Notes: a model not told the origin generated them from the sequence alone. A DNA stretch of 64,000 bases from Hydrocarboniphaga daqingensis (GCF_900129825.1 NZ_FQWZ01000002.1:591288-655287); one strand, 5' to 3'. Counted from the first letter of the stretch, positions 1 through 9,103 are shown. Program-made: numbers and translations.

Positions 1-398
1 AGCAACCGCGCAATGGCCGCGTCGGAGCGCCGTGCGCGCGATCCCGGCGCGGTGGCGCGCGACCGGCTGTTGCTGTCGCTCGCCTCACCGACGATGCCGT
101 CGAGCAGCGCGTCGAAGTGGCTGGTGAAGCGCCGCATGTCGTTGTCGGCATCGTCAAAGCTCAGCCAGCCGGTCAGCCAGCCGCGCTGCTGACACTGCGT
201 CATCACTTGCTGCAGCAATGTCGATTTGCCGTGGCCCGCCGGTCCCTGGAACAGGAACACGCGCACCATCGGCTCTGCAAAAACCCGGTCGAGTATCGCG
301 CGCCGTGACACCACGCCGCGATAGGTCGGCGGGGCATACAGCTTGTGCGTACTGATCTGGGCCGAGGGTCGTTCGCCCTCTGGTCTTCCAGTCGTCAT
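1..398 (-). CDS. LuxR-family MalT/LAL-type ATP-dependent regulator, N-terminal part (truncated by window edge)
   Basis: The frame opens at ATG 398 behind a GGAGGAG ribosome site and runs off the window edge after 132 codons without a stop. A Walker A motif (GPAGHGKST, residues 52-60) follows a KLYAPP start and an SRR box. This is the layout of large MalT-like ATPase regulators, in which a STAND NTPase precedes TPR-like repeats and a C-terminal LuxR helix-turn-helix. Only the NTPase start is present here, so inducer and targets cannot be inferred. It lies downstream of galE on the same strand, 243 bases away, so it may be transcribed separately. Confidence 0.8.
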   Translation of the reverse strand, partial: MTTGRPEGERPSAQISTHKLYAPPTYRGVVSRRAILDRVFAEPMVRVFLFQGPAGHGKSTLLQQVMTQCQQRGWLTGWLSFDDADNDMRRFTSHFDALLDGIVGEASDSNSRSRATAPGSRARRSDAAIARL

Positions 399-599
399 TG
401 GCGGCTCCTCCGCACTCGCACTGGAATATAGCGACTACGTCACAGACTGGGGAGCTTGCAGCGCGTTGAACGCGTCGATGGCCTGCGACAGCGATTGATT
501 CGAGCCGACGCATGCGGTCGGTCGGGCAGCCCGCCCGACGCCGATCGTGCTCGGCGCTGCGGTGGCGATAGCGCGGGCGGGCGCGTGTCGCCGGGATCG

Positions 600-631
600 G
601 CTGGCGCTACGCGCTCGGGCGCAGCGCCAGC
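600..631 (-). terminator. hairpin downstream of galE
   Basis: GCTGGCGCT and AGCGCCAGC form perfect 9-bp arms around a 14-nt loop just after the galE stop. No T-tract follows, so factor-independent termination is uncertain. Confidence 0.3.
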
Positions 632-641
632 GTGTGGCGCG

Positions 642-1622
642 CTAGTAGCGCTGCGCCTGATGCCAGCGCCAAGCGCTGGCGATGATCTGCGTCAGATCGG
701 CTTTCTGCGGCGCCCAGCCGAGCACGCTGCGCGCCTTGCTGGCGCCGGCGACCAGCACCGGCGGATCGCCGGCGCGCGCCGGGCCGACTTCGGACGGGAT
801 CGGCCGCCCGACGACGACTTCGGCCGCGCGCAGCACTTCGAGTACCGAAAACCCTTGGCCGTTGCCGAGGTTGTACAGCTGATAGGCCGGCAGGTCGGCT
901 TTCTCCAGCGCGTTGGCGGCCAGCAGATGCGCGTCGCACAGATCGCTGACGTGAATGAAATCACGGACGCAGTACCCGTCGCGCGTGTCGTAGTCGCTGC
1001 CGAACAGCCGCACCAGCGGCGCCTTGCCGGCCGCCACGCGCAGGATGTTCGGCAGCAGGTGCGTTTCGGGCTCGTGCGCTTCGCCAATGTCGCCGGCATC
1101 GTCGGCGCCGGCCGCATTGAAGTAGCGCAGCACCGCCGCGCGCAGGCCGTAGCTGCGGCAGGCGTCTTCGATCATCCGCTCGGCAAACAGCTTGCTCCAG
1201 CCGTAGGTGTTGATCGGCTGCGTCGGGTGGTCTTCGTCGATGCGCCGCTTGGTCGGCAGGCCGTACACGGCCGCCGTGGAACTGAACACCAGCCGGGCGC
1301 GGCCATGGCGGCGCATCGCTTCGAGCAGGTTGAACACGCCGCAGACGTTGTTGCCGTAGTACAGCGCCGGCTCGACCATCGATTCGCCGACCAGCGAGCG
1401 CGCCGCAAAATGCAGCATCAGGTCCGGCGCGAAGTCGGGCAGCGCGCGGTCAAGGTCGGCCGGGTTCAGCAGGTCGCCCTCGTAGACCTTGAGGCCCTCG
1501 ACCGCGGCGCGGTGTCCGGTGGAGAAGTTGTCGAATATCGCGACGTCGTGGCCGGCGCGCTGTAGCGCGCGGACCATGTGGCTGCCGATATAGCCGGCGC
1601 CACCAATAACCAATGCTTTCAC
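642..1622 (-). CDS. galE: UDP-glucose 4-epimerase
   Basis: A 326-residue cytoplasmic NAD-dependent extended SDR enzyme that interconverts UDP-glucose and UDP-galactose, supplying sugars for surface polysaccharide. The N-terminal NAD-binding motif GGAGYIG is at residues 7-13. The catalytic pair is Tyr140/Lys144 (YGWSK), with Ser/Thr at 115-116. The length is normal for GalE (about 330-340). The start is GTG at 1622, because the conserved first strand (MKALVIGG) begins there. The ribosome site is weak. No sugar operon is visible around it. Confidence 0.93.
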   Translation of the reverse strand: MKALVIGGAGYIGSHMVRALQRAGHDVAIFDNFSTGHRAAVEGLKVYEGDLLNPADLDRALPDFAPDLMLHFAARSLVGESMVEPALYYGNNVCGVFNLLEAMRRHGRARLVFSSTAAVYGLPTKRRIDEDHPTQPINTYGWSKLFAERMIEDACRSYGLRAAVLRYFNAAGADDAGDIGEAHEPETHLLPNILRVAAGKAPLVRLFGSDYDTRDGYCVRDFIHVSDLCDAHLLAANALEKADLPAYQLYNLGNGQGFSVLEVLRAAEVVVGRPIPSEVGPARAGDPPVLVAGASKARSVLGWAPQKADLTQIIASAWRWHQAQRY

Positions 1623-1762
1623 TCGTCTGTAGTCCGTTTTGGCCGGGCTCGTCCCGGCTCCGTCGATTGACCGCTGCGCAGCCTAGCAGCGGCGGCGCCG
1701 GCTCACCGGGCATGGGTCAAAGCCTCTAAACTGCCCGCCTGTTTCGCTGCCCACGCCTTGCA

Positions 1763-3319
1763 ATGAGCCTGCCGAATTATCCCGCCGCCCCGCAGTTGCA
1801 GCAGCTGCTGGGCGAACGCTATGTCGCGGCACCCGAGCGTGTCGAGCGCTACGAGGTGCTCGAACGCGGGCCGCGCGGCCATACCGGTGCCGTGCTGCTG
1901 CCGCAGACCGAAGCCGAGGTGCAGCAGATTCTGCGGCTGTGCAACGCGCAGCGCACCCCGCTGGTGATCAGCGGCGGCCGCACCGGCCTGGTCGAAGCGC
2001 AGCGTCCGCTCGGCGAGCCGGTGCTGAGCCTGGAGCGGCTCAACCGCCCGCTGAGCCTGACGCTGGCCGATGGTCGCGAGTTTGTCTGGCCGGCCGAGGC
2101 CGCCAGCGGCGACGCCGCGCGCGACGCGCTGCTGGCCTGGTGGACGGCGCTGGGTCAGCCCGATGCCGAAGGCGCGACCGTGACCGTGCAGACCGGCCTG
2201 GCGGTCGACGCGCTGAACGACCTGCTGCGCCCGCTGAACCGGATGTTCCCGATGGAGATGGGCTCCAGCTCGGCTGCGACCGTCGGCGCTTGCGCTGCCA
2301 ATGCCTCGGCCGGCTCGAACGCGGTCTGCTACGGCACCTCGGCGCACATGACCGACACCGCTTGGGGTTTTTGGGGCAACGGCGAACCGGCCGGCCCCTG
2401 CCGATCGACGCCGTGGACCGCGCCCGATCCGCAGCGCTTCGCGATCAATTCGGCGCAGATCGACCCGGCCTGGGGGCTGATCGGTTCGCAGGGCGCGTTC
2501 GGGATCATCACGCGGCTGCGGCTGCGCACCTATGCGATCCCGGCGCAGCGCGAAGCCGCGCTGATCCCGGTGGCCGACATGGTCGGTGCGATGCGCATTC
2601 TCGACGCCGCGCGCGGTCGCTTCGGCGCCGACGTCGAGGAGTTCGAGTTCATTTCGCGTTCGGCGATGGCGCTGGTGCGCGCGCTGCACGGAGAGGCGTT
2701 CCGGCTGCCGTTTGCTGGCGACGTCGACAGCCCGCTGTTCCTGCTGCTGCAGATCAAGTCGGCCGACGCCGATGCCGACCTGGCGGCGGCGCTGTACGAA
2801 TTCCTGGCCGGCGACCTGGCGCTGCCGGACGAGCAGATCGGCTACGCGCCGCTGGCCGCGCTGAAAAAGATCCGTCACTCGATCACCGAAGCCAGCAATG
2901 CGCGGATGCGCGCGCTTGGCGGCGGCCGCTTGAGTTTCGACACCGCCACGCCGCTGGCCGGCTTTGGCGAGTATCTGGACGCGATGCGCGCCGAGCTGCA
3001 GCGCGCCGCGCCTGACACCGAGCTGGTCGCGTTCGGCCATGCCGGCGTCGGCGGCGCGCATCTGCACGTGCTCGGTAGCGCCGACCGGCCGGTCAGCGCG
3101 GTCGGCAAGACGCTGACCCGGCTGGTCATCGACGTCACGCTGGCGCACGGCGGCAGTTTCAGCGCCGAGCACGGCATCGGCTCCAAATGGGCCGACGAGT
3201 ATCTGGCGCATACGCCGTCCGAGCAGTTGCAGACGATCAAGGCGCTCAAGCAGGCGCACGACCCGCACAACATCCTCAACCCGCGCAGCTTTGGCTTCGA
3301 CCGCCTGCTGGCGGCTTGA
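1763..3319 (+). CDS. FAD-linked oxidase, D-lactate / D-2-hydroxyacid dehydrogenase-like (GlcD family)
   Basis: 518 residues. The N-terminal part has an FAD-binding (PCMH-type) domain; the stretch SSSAATVGACAANASAGSN is the FAD-contact loop. The C-terminal half is a FAD-oxidase domain with GHAGVGGAHLHV and SAEHGIG motifs and the family-typical ending HDPHNILNPRSFG. Relatives oxidise D-lactate, glycolate or D-2-hydroxyglutarate and pass electrons to the quinone pool; the exact substrate is not readable here. The stop is 10 nt before the GTG of the next gene, a permease, so both are probably one transcript for uptake and oxidation of a hydroxyacid. Confidence 0.8.
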   Translation: MSLPNYPAAPQLQQLLGERYVAAPERVERYEVLERGPRGHTGAVLLPQTEAEVQQILRLCNAQRTPLVISGGRTGLVEAQRPLGEPVLSLERLNRPLSLTLADGREFVWPAEAASGDAARDALLAWWTALGQPDAEGATVTVQTGLAVDALNDLLRPLNRMFPMEMGSSSAATVGACAANASAGSNAVCYGTSAHMTDTAWGFWGNGEPAGPCRSTPWTAPDPQRFAINSAQIDPAWGLIGSQGAFGIITRLRLRTYAIPAQREAALIPVADMVGAMRILDAARGRFGADVEEFEFISRSAMALVRALHGEAFRLPFAGDVDSPLFLLLQIKSADADADLAAALYEFLAGDLALPDEQIGYAPLAALKKIRHSITEASNARMRALGGGRLSFDTATPLAGFGEYLDAMRAELQRAAPDTELVAFGHAGVGGAHLHVLGSADRPVSAVGKTLTRLVIDVTLAHGGSFSAEHGIGSKWADEYLAHTPSEQLQTIKALKQAHDPHNILNPRSFGFDRLLAA

Positions 3320-3329
3320 GCGGCGCATC

Positions 3330-4241
3330 GTGAGCGGGATCCTGCTGCTGTTGCTGTGCCCGGCGATCGGCATGCTGGCCGCGCGCCGGCGCTGGATGCC
3401 GCCCAATGCGCCGGCGACGATCAACGCCTGGCTGATCCGCGTTGCGCTGCCCTGCGTGATCCTCGAGCAGATCCCGCAGCTGCATTTCGATGCGCGCCTG
3501 CTGCTGCCGTTGCTGGGCCCATTCGTGCTGATGTTCTCGACGATGGCGGTGATGGCGGTCCTCGCGCGCCGGCTCGGCTGGGATCGCGGCACGCAGGGCG
3601 CGATGACGCTGTGCTGGGGCTTGGGCAACACCTCGTTCGTCGGCTTTCCGCTGCTGCTGGCGATCATCGGTCCGCCGGCGATGGGCGCGGCGCTGATCGC
3701 CGACCAGGCGACGTTTCTGGCGCTGACGCTGATCGGCCTGCCAGTGGCCGCGTATTTCGCCGGGCAGACCACGCGGCCGATCGACTTGATCAAGCGCGTG
3801 CTGATGTTCACGCCGTTTCTGGCGCTGATCGTCGCCGGCATCGCCGCCGTGCTGCTCGACGACGGCCACTGGCCCGAGCCGGTCGACGTGGTCCTCAAGC
3901 GCCTCGGCGACACGCTGACGCCGCTGGCGCTGGCGGCGGTCGGCTTCCAGTTCAAGCCGGGCGCCGCGCGCCGCTATGCCGGCCTGATCGGCATTGGCGC
4001 GCTGTGGAAGATGCTGCTGCTGCCGGCGCTGATGTGGGGCGGTGCGCTGGCGATGGGCCTGCACGGCATGCCGATCACGATCGGCATCCTGCAAGTGGCG
4101 ATGGCGCCGATGATCACCGCCGGCATCCTCGCCTCGGAACACGGCTTGGCGCCGGAGCTGTCCAGCGCACTGGTCAGCGTCGGCATCGCGATGAGCTTCG
4201 TCACTGTGCCGCTGTGGGCCTTGGTGATCGGCGGCTACTAG
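3330..4241 (+). CDS. auxin efflux carrier (AEC) family transporter
   Basis: A 303-residue integral membrane protein with about ten hydrophobic segments, the size and pattern of the AEC (malonate/malate-type) permease family. I chose GTG 3330, which gives VSGILLLLLCP directly at the first membrane helix. A longer frame opens at 3291 but overlaps the upstream gene by 29 bases. Close spacing to the dehydrogenase suggests that the carrier moves its substrate, probably a small carboxylate. The direction of transport cannot be told from sequence. Confidence 0.75.
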   Translation: MSGILLLLLCPAIGMLAARRRWMPPNAPATINAWLIRVALPCVILEQIPQLHFDARLLLPLLGPFVLMFSTMAVMAVLARRLGWDRGTQGAMTLCWGLGNTSFVGFPLLLAIIGPPAMGAALIADQATFLALTLIGLPVAAYFAGQTTRPIDLIKRVLMFTPFLALIVAGIAAVLLDDGHWPEPVDVVLKRLGDTLTPLALAAVGFQFKPGAARRYAGLIGIGALWKMLLLPALMWGGALAMGLHGMPITIGILQVAMAPMITAGILASEHGLAPELSSALVSVGIAMSFVTVPLWALVIGGY

Positions 4242-4282
4242 CGGCATCGCAACACCGGCCGCTGCCCGGCTCAGGAGCCGAA

Positions 4283-4708
4283 TCAGCCTGCCGCGTCGTC
4301 CCAGGGATTCAGCACCGGCACCATGCCCTCGAAGTCGCCGACGTCGCGCGTGACGACCCGCATGCCGTGCTGCAAGGCCGTTGCCGCGATCATTGAATCG
4401 CGCAGCGGCCGGGGTTGCGGACGGTTCAAGCCGGCACAGCGGATCGCCGACGGCAAGTCGAAGTCGAGGATGCGGCCGGCGAAGGCCGACAGCACGAAGT
4501 TGTCCATCCAGCTGCGAAGCGCGCTGTATTGATGTGGGTCACGGCCTCGGACGGCTTCGATGCCGTTCTCCAGTTCCATGATCGCCACCACCGACAGGTA
4601 CAGCGCCGACGACGGCACGGACTGCGCCCAAGCCGTGACGTTTCGGTCGGCGCGGCCCGCGCGTGCCTTGCGTAGTTCCGATACCACGTTGGTGTCGAGC
4701 ACGAACAT
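4283..4708 (-). CDS. PIN-domain ribonuclease toxin (VapC/FitB-like)
   Basis: A 141-residue PIN domain. Acidic active-site residues are visible: Asp5 (LDTN), Glu45/Glu47 (MELENG), Asp104 (RDSMIA) and Asp122/Asp125 (TRDVGDF). PIN toxins cut specific RNAs when their antitoxin is degraded. The ATG abuts the TGA of the upstream antitoxin gene (TGAATG), so the two are translationally coupled. The AWxxSVPSxxLYLSV..ELENGI pattern matches the FitB branch more than classical VapC. RNA target unknown. Confidence 0.88.
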   Translation of the reverse strand: MFVLDTNVVSELRKARAGRADRNVTAWAQSVPSSALYLSVVAIMELENGIEAVRGRDPHQYSALRSWMDNFVLSAFAGRILDFDLPSAIRCAGLNRPQPRPLRDSMIAATALQHGMRVVTRDVGDFEGMVPVLNPWDDAAG

Positions 4709-4960
4709 TCAGCGGAACTCGGCGCCGGTGGCGGGCTCGCGGTTTTTGGGCGGCAGATCCAGTGCGACGTCTTCGATGCCCGGCATGCCGAGCAGGTCCA
4801 CGATGTTGGCGTTGCTGCCCAGCAAGGCCTTGTAGTGGGCGATGGACATCAGCACGTGGGACGGCTGGCCGCGATCCAGGATGAACACCGGCTCCGCCAG
4901 CGCGTCGCGCTTGGCGCCCGCCGTGTCGTGATTGAATTCGCGTGCGGATATAGCGCGCAT
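4709..4960 (-). CDS. Phd/YefM-type antitoxin
   Basis: 83 residues. The N-terminal MRAISAREFNHD is a Phd/YefM DNA-binding start, followed by the typical PVFILDRGQPSHVLMS strand and HYKALL helix. The C-terminal tail (ALDLPPKNREP) would neutralise the adjacent PIN toxin. Members of this family bind their own promoter as a complex with the toxin. A TACA-type palindrome lies just upstream at 4985-4995. Confidence 0.85.
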   Translation of the reverse strand: MRAISAREFNHDTAGAKRDALAEPVFILDRGQPSHVLMSIAHYKALLGSNANIVDLLGMPGIEDVALDLPPKNREPATGAEFR

Positions 4961-4984
4961 GGGCTGCCCCGATGACCAAGGTTT

Positions 4985-4995
4985 CTACAATGTAG
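4985..4995. promoter_or_regulatory. candidate autoregulatory operator of the toxin-antitoxin pair
   Basis: CTACAATGTAG is an 11-bp palindrome with one central mismatch position, 25 nt upstream of the antitoxin ATG in an otherwise unexplained gap. Read on the minus strand it overlaps a TACATT -10-like box. Repression by the antitoxin is inferred from family behaviour. Confidence 0.35.
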
Positions 4996-5079
4996 CAACC
5001 AAGGTCGGCGCGGCCAAGCCATCCGTACACACCGCCGTTGGCCGGGTTGTCGGAATAGCCGACCCAGGCGCCGCGCCGC

Positions 5080-6474
5080 TTACTCTTCGATCGCTTCGGC
5101 GTGCAGGTCGTGCTCGTTGGATTCGAGCACCTTGGCGCGGACCATCTGGCCGGGCTTCAGCGGAAAGTCGCATGACAGGTAGACGCGGCCGTCGATCTCG
5201 GGTGCGTCGGCATAGCTGCGGCCCGACAGCACGCCGTCTTCGTCGATTTCGTCGACCAGCACGTCGAGCGTGCGGCCGACCATCTTCTTGAGCCGCGCCT
5301 TGCTGATCTTGGCCTGGGTCTTCATGAAGCGCTCGTAGCGCTCGGCCTTGACGTCGTCCGGCACCGGGTCGGCCAGATCGTTGGCGGTGGCGCCTTCGAC
5401 CGGCGAATACTGGAAGCAGCCGACGCGGTCGAGCTTGGCTTCCTTGAGCCAGTCGAGCAGCTCCTGGAATTCGGCTTCGGTTTCGCCAGGGAAGCCGACG
5501 ATGAACGTGCTGCGGATCACCAGCTCGGGGCAAATCTTGCGCCAGGTCTTGATCCGCTCCAGCGTGTTTTCGGCAAACGCAGGACGCTTCATCCGCTTGA
5601 GCACGCTCGGCGAGCCGTGCTGGAACGGGATGTCGAGATACGGCAGCACCAGGCCCTGCGCCATCAGCGGAATGATCTCGTCGACGTGCGGGTACGGGTA
5701 GACGTAATGCAGCCGCACCCAGACGCCGAGTTGGCCCAGGCCGCGGCACAGGTCGAGCATCGACGTGCGGTATTCATGGCCGCGCCAGCTGCCGCCGGCG
5801 TACTTCAGGTCGGAGCCGTAGGCCGAGGTGTCCTGCGAGATCACCAGCAGTTCCTTGACGCCGGCTTTGACCAGCTTTTCGGCTTCGGCGAGCACGTCGA
5901 CGACGCTGCGCGAGGCGAGCTTGCCTCGCATCGACGGGATGATGCAGAAGCTGCACTTGTGATTGCAGCCTTCGGAAATCTTCAAATATGCGTAGTGCTT
6001 GGGCGTCAGCTTGACGCCGACGTCCTGCGCGGCCTGCGCGCTGGCCGAGCGGCGCTTGGCCGGCAACAGGTCGACGAACGGGTCGTGCTGGTAGGGCACG
6101 GCGCTGTGCACCGCGTTCATCACGGTGGCGTAGTCCTGCGGGCCGCTGATCGACAGCAGGTCGGGGAACTTATCGCGGATCATGTCCGACTTGGCGCCGA
6201 GGCAGCCGGTGACGATGACCTTGCCGTTTTCGTTCATCGCCTCGCCAATCGCGTCGAGCGATTCGGTGACCGCGCTGTCGATGAAGCCGCAGGTGTTGAC
6301 GATGACCACGTCGGCCGCGTCATAGGTCGGCGCGGTCTGGTAACCCTCGGCGCGCAGCTGCGTCAGGATCCGTTCGGAATCGACCAGCGCCTTGGGGCAG
6401 CCGAGCGAGACGAAGCCGACCTTGGGCGCAGTGGATTTGGAGCGGGTACGGCGAACAGGGGCGACAGAGGACAT
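5080..6474 (-). CDS. rimO: ribosomal protein uS12 methylthiotransferase RimO
   Basis: A 464-residue radical-SAM methylthiotransferase that modifies an aspartate (Asp89 in E. coli) of ribosomal protein S12. The N-terminal UPF0004 domain carries cysteines 26 ([12 protein letters not shown]), 62 (NTCGF) and 91 (TGCLGAK) for one 4Fe-4S cluster. The radical-SAM cluster cysteines are 170, 174 and 177 (CNHKCSFC). A C-terminal TRAM domain follows (about residues 395-460). [12 protein letters not shown] and [11 protein letters not shown] separate RimO from MiaB. Monocistronic as far as can be seen. Confidence 0.96.
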   Translation of the reverse strand: MSSVAPVRRTRSKSTAPKVGFVSLGCPKALVDSERILTQLRAEGYQTAPTYDAADVVIVNTCGFIDSAVTESLDAIGEAMNENGKVIVTGCLGAKSDMIRDKFPDLLSISGPQDYATVMNAVHSAVPYQHDPFVDLLPAKRRSASAQAAQDVGVKLTPKHYAYLKISEGCNHKCSFCIIPSMRGKLASRSVVDVLAEAEKLVKAGVKELLVISQDTSAYGSDLKYAGGSWRGHEYRTSMLDLCRGLGQLGVWVRLHYVYPYPHVDEIIPLMAQGLVLPYLDIPFQHGSPSVLKRMKRPAFAENTLERIKTWRKICPELVIRSTFIVGFPGETEAEFQELLDWLKEAKLDRVGCFQYSPVEGATANDLADPVPDDVKAERYERFMKTQAKISKARLKKMVGRTLDVLVDEIDEDGVLSGRSYADAPEIDGRVYLSCDFPLKPGQMVRAKVLESNEHDLHAEAIEE

Positions 6475-6538
6475 CGGCGGGGCACGGTCACGCGGGGATC
6501 GCGCATTGTAGCGGCGCGGCGTGCCCGCCGCGCCTCGC

Positions 6539-7444
6539 TCAGCCGCGTGCGGCGTTGGCGGCGATCAGCCCCGACCACTGCGGCATCAGACTCGGTGCCA
6601 GGTCGTGGCCCATGCCGGGGATCATTTCCAGCCGCGAGCCGCGGATGATCTGCGCGCTGCGCTGGCCGCAGGCCGGACGCAGCAACGGGTCGGCCAGGCC
6701 GTGGATCACCTGGGTCGGCGCGCTGATCTGCGGCAACAGGTCTTCGAAACTGCCGGTGGCCAGGATCGCGTGGGTCTGGCGCAAAACGCCCGAGGGTCGG
6801 AACGCGCGGTCATAGGCCATGCCGACGATCCGCGCCCGGTACTCGTACGGCGTCGGGAAGCCGGGGCTGCCGATGCGGCGCAGCATCGTCGTCGACCGCC
6901 GGATCACGGCTTCGCGCGTCTTGGGTCGCGGCGTCAGCCCCGACATGTGCAGCAGCACGTCGAGTCGCGCGCCGGGTAGCTTGGGGTGATTGGTGCTCGA
7001 CATGATCGAGGTCAGCGAGCGCACCCGCTTCGGGTAACGCGCGGCAACGATCTGCGAAATCATGCCGCCCATCGAGACGCCGGCCAGATGCGCGCGGGCG
7101 ACGCCGAGCGTGTCGAGCAAGGCGACGGTGTCGGCCGCCATGTCATGCAGCGTGTAGTTGGCATCGACCGGTTGGCCCCAGCGGCTGCGCAGCCAGTCGC
7201 GCGGCAGATGGATCGGTACGCCCCGGTTGGCGTCGCCCGACAGTCCGGCGTCGCGGTTGTCGAAGCGGATCAGCTTGAAGCCGCGGGCGACCAGGTCTTC
7301 GCACAAGGCGTCGGGCCAGTGGATCAGCTGCCCGCCCAGACCCATCACCAGCAGCAAGGGTTCGCCGTTGTCAGGGCCCGCTTGTTCCCACTGCATCGGC
7401 AGGCCGTTGACGACGGCGCTGCCTGCGTTCCAGCAAAGTTTCAT
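6539..7444 (-). CDS. alpha/beta-fold hydrolase
   Basis: 301 residues from ATG 7444 (MKLCWNAGS); an extra 19 codons upstream are open but less likely. The oxyanion region is [10 protein letters not shown], the nucleophile elbow is GVSMGGM (Ser), and a late His lies in GMGHDLAP. The acidic residue is probably in the [10 protein letters not shown] stretch. This is the standard Ser-Asp-His set of small esterases and haloperoxidase-like hydrolases. Substrate unknown. It sits between rimO and alkB on the same strand, but no operon is implied. Confidence 0.75.
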   Translation of the reverse strand: MKLCWNAGSAVVNGLPMQWEQAGPDNGEPLLLVMGLGGQLIHWPDALCEDLVARGFKLIRFDNRDAGLSGDANRGVPIHLPRDWLRSRWGQPVDANYTLHDMAADTVALLDTLGVARAHLAGVSMGGMISQIVAARYPKRVRSLTSIMSSTNHPKLPGARLDVLLHMSGLTPRPKTREAVIRRSTTMLRRIGSPGFPTPYEYRARIVGMAYDRAFRPSGVLRQTHAILATGSFEDLLPQISAPTQVIHGLADPLLRPACGQRSAQIIRGSRLEMIPGMGHDLAPSLMPQWSGLIAANAARG

Positions 7445-7521
7445 GACGGCTTGATGTCGGTGACGTGAAGAATTCAGGACATCGACCGTAGCAAGAAACA
7501 AAAATTATCGTCACCTCAGGT

Positions 7522-7546
7522 GACCGGGGGTGCAGTGCCCCCGGTC
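7522..7546 (-). terminator. hairpin downstream of alkB
   Basis: Perfect 9-bp arms GACCGGGGG / CCCCCGGTC with a 7-nt loop lie 23 nt past the alkB stop. A short T-run occurs about 18 nt further on the minus strand, so termination is plausible but not canonical. An 11-bp palindrome (CACCTCAGGTG) abuts it. Confidence 0.5.
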
Positions 7547-7569
7547 AATGGTGCTTGCCGTCGTGTTGC

Positions 7570-8985
7570 TCAGGCGGCCTTGGCGACGAAGTCCGGCTTT
7601 TCGCGCACGGCGCACTGCGGGCACGCCCAGTTGGCCGGGATCTGCGCCCACGGCGTCCCCGGCGCAAAGCCTTCGTGGACGCAGCCCGTGGCCGGCTCGT
7701 AGCAGTAGTCGCAGTTTGGGCACTGGTAGCGCGCATCGGTGTCGGCGACCGGCGCGGCGGCATCGTTGGCCGGCGCGGTGGCACCGGCTGGCGCCACGCT
7801 GTCGGTTTTTGCTGCCGGCTGCCAGCGACGCAGCAGCTCGGCGCGACGCGGTTCGTGCAGATGCGCCTTGCTCAGGTCGCCACCGTGATGGGCAACGACG
7901 CGCGGGTCCATCACCTTGAACCACAGCGCCGGGAAGTAGGCGAGCAGCACCATCGACGAATAGCCGGACGGCAGCTGCGGGCTGTCGTCGAAATGGCGCA
8001 GCGCCTGGTAGCGCCGCGTCGGGTTGGCGTGGTGGTCGGAATGGCGCTGCAGCTGGTACAGAAACAGATTGGTGACGATGTGGTTGCTGTTCCAGCTGTG
8101 GCGCGGCTGGCAGCGCTCGTAGCGGCCGTCGGCGGTCTTTTGCCGCACCAGGCCGTAATGCTCCAGATAGTTCACGACTTCCAGCAGCGAGAAGCCGAAC
8201 ACCGCCTGCACCAGCAGGAAGCCGAGCGCCCATGGCCCGAGCCAGGCGGTCAGCGCGCCGAACAGCACGACGGTCATTGCCCAGGCCTGCAGGTTCTCGT
8301 TGCGTACCGACCAGACGCTGTGGCCGAGGCGGTTCAGCCGTTCGCGCTCGATGTTCCAGGCCGACTTGACGCTGCCGACCACAGTGCGCGGCCAGAATGC
8401 GTAGAAGCTTTCGCCCATCCGCGAGCTGGCCGGGTCGACCGGCGTGGCGACGTGCCGGTGATGGCCCTTGTTGTGCTCGACGTAGAAGTGGCCGTAAGCC
8501 ACCGGCGCCAGCGCGATCCGCGCCAGCCAGCGTTCCAGGCCATTGGTCTTGTGGCCCAGTTCGTGGGCGGTGTTGATGCCGACGCCATTGGTGATGCCCA
8601 CCGTCGCCAGCAGGCCCAGCCATTCGGCCACGCCGAGCTGGCCCTGCGCCGCCAGCCAGGCACCGGCGATCGTCGCCAGATACTGGCTCGGGATGTACGC
8701 GAACACGATCTGCAGGTAGTAGCGGTCGGCGTTCAGCGCCGGCACCGCGGATTCGGGCGCGTTGACCGGGTCTTCGCCGATCAGCCAGTCGAGCAGCGGC
8801 GTGATGCCGTAGAACACCACCGGCAACGCCCACAGCCACAGGCTCGACGCGCCGCTGATGACCAGCAGCGTCGACACCGCGCCGAGCAAGGGTAACGCCG
8901 GGCTCAGCAGCCACAGCCAGCGTTTGCCGTCGGTCCAGGCCGGGCTATCGGCGGGGCTGTTCATCATCGTGGGCCGCATCGTCAT
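7570..8985 (-). CDS. alkB: alkane 1-monooxygenase fused to a C-terminal rubredoxin
   Basis: 471 residues from ATG 8985, behind a strong GAAGGAGA site. Residues 1-385 form the membrane-bound non-haem diiron hydroxylase, with about six membrane helices. The histidine motifs are HELGHK (141-146), HNKGHHRH (171-178), NYLEHYG (272-278) and LQRHSDHH (312-319). It hydroxylates the terminal carbon of alkanes. An Ala/Pro-rich linker (about 391-417) leads to a complete rubredoxin with iron-binding Cys422, 425, 455 and 458. Most AlkB enzymes use a separate rubredoxin, so this fusion tethers the electron donor. Rubredoxin reductase is not in the window. The divergent AraC gene is the likely regulator. 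Confidence 0.95.
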   Translation of the reverse strand: MTMRPTMMNSPADSPAWTDGKRWLWLLSPALPLLGAVSTLLVISGASSLWLWALPVVFYGITPLLDWLIGEDPVNAPESAVPALNADRYYLQIVFAYIPSQYLATIAGAWLAAQGQLGVAEWLGLLATVGITNGVGINTAHELGHKTNGLERWLARIALAPVAYGHFYVEHNKGHHRHVATPVDPASSRMGESFYAFWPRTVVGSVKSAWNIERERLNRLGHSVWSVRNENLQAWAMTVVLFGALTAWLGPWALGFLLVQAVFGFSLLEVVNYLEHYGLVRQKTADGRYERCQPRHSWNSNHIVTNLFLYQLQRHSDHHANPTRRYQALRHFDDSPQLPSGYSSMVLLAYFPALWFKVMDPRVVAHHGGDLSKAHLHEPRRAELLRRWQPAAKTDSVAPAGATAPANDAAAPVADTDARYQCPNCDYCYEPATGCVHEGFAPGTPWAQIPANWACPQCAVREKPDFVAKAA

Positions 8986-9035
8986 GGCGACGTCTCCTTC
9001 GTTATGGTTTTGATGGCATTGATGCTGAACGCTGG

Positions 9036-9053
9036 GACCGGCTTGAACCGGTC
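9036..9053. promoter_or_regulatory. GACCGG/CCGGTC inverted repeat upstream of alkB
   Basis: GACCGG and CCGGTC flank a 6-nt spacer in the alkB leader. The repeat overlaps the TTTGACC -35-like element of alkB and could be an operator or 5' UTR structure. Confidence 0.35.
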
Positions 9054-9057
9054 AAAG

Positions 9058-9085
9058 TGCGCCATGTTATGGTCATAATGCGCCA
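9058..9085. promoter_or_regulatory. direct-repeat operator candidate for the AraC-type regulator
   Basis: TGCGCCA occurs twice in the same orientation at 9058-9064 and 9079-9085, exactly 21 bp apart (two helical turns). On the minus strand the proximal TGGCGCA is one base from TTTGACC, a -35-like element for alkB. Direct repeats on one DNA face beside the -35 are the usual arrangement for AraC-family activators. Confidence 0.5.
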
Positions 9086-9103
9086 CGGGATTGGGAGCGC
9101 TGC

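Noticed and set aside
456..1565. 369-residue plus-strand frame opposite galE
   Set aside because: Shadow of galE, no recognisable domain or ribosome site.
1703..3955. 750-residue minus-strand frame opposite the FAD oxidase
   Set aside because: GC-rich shadow with low-complexity Arg/Gln runs; the plus-strand genes have clear motifs.
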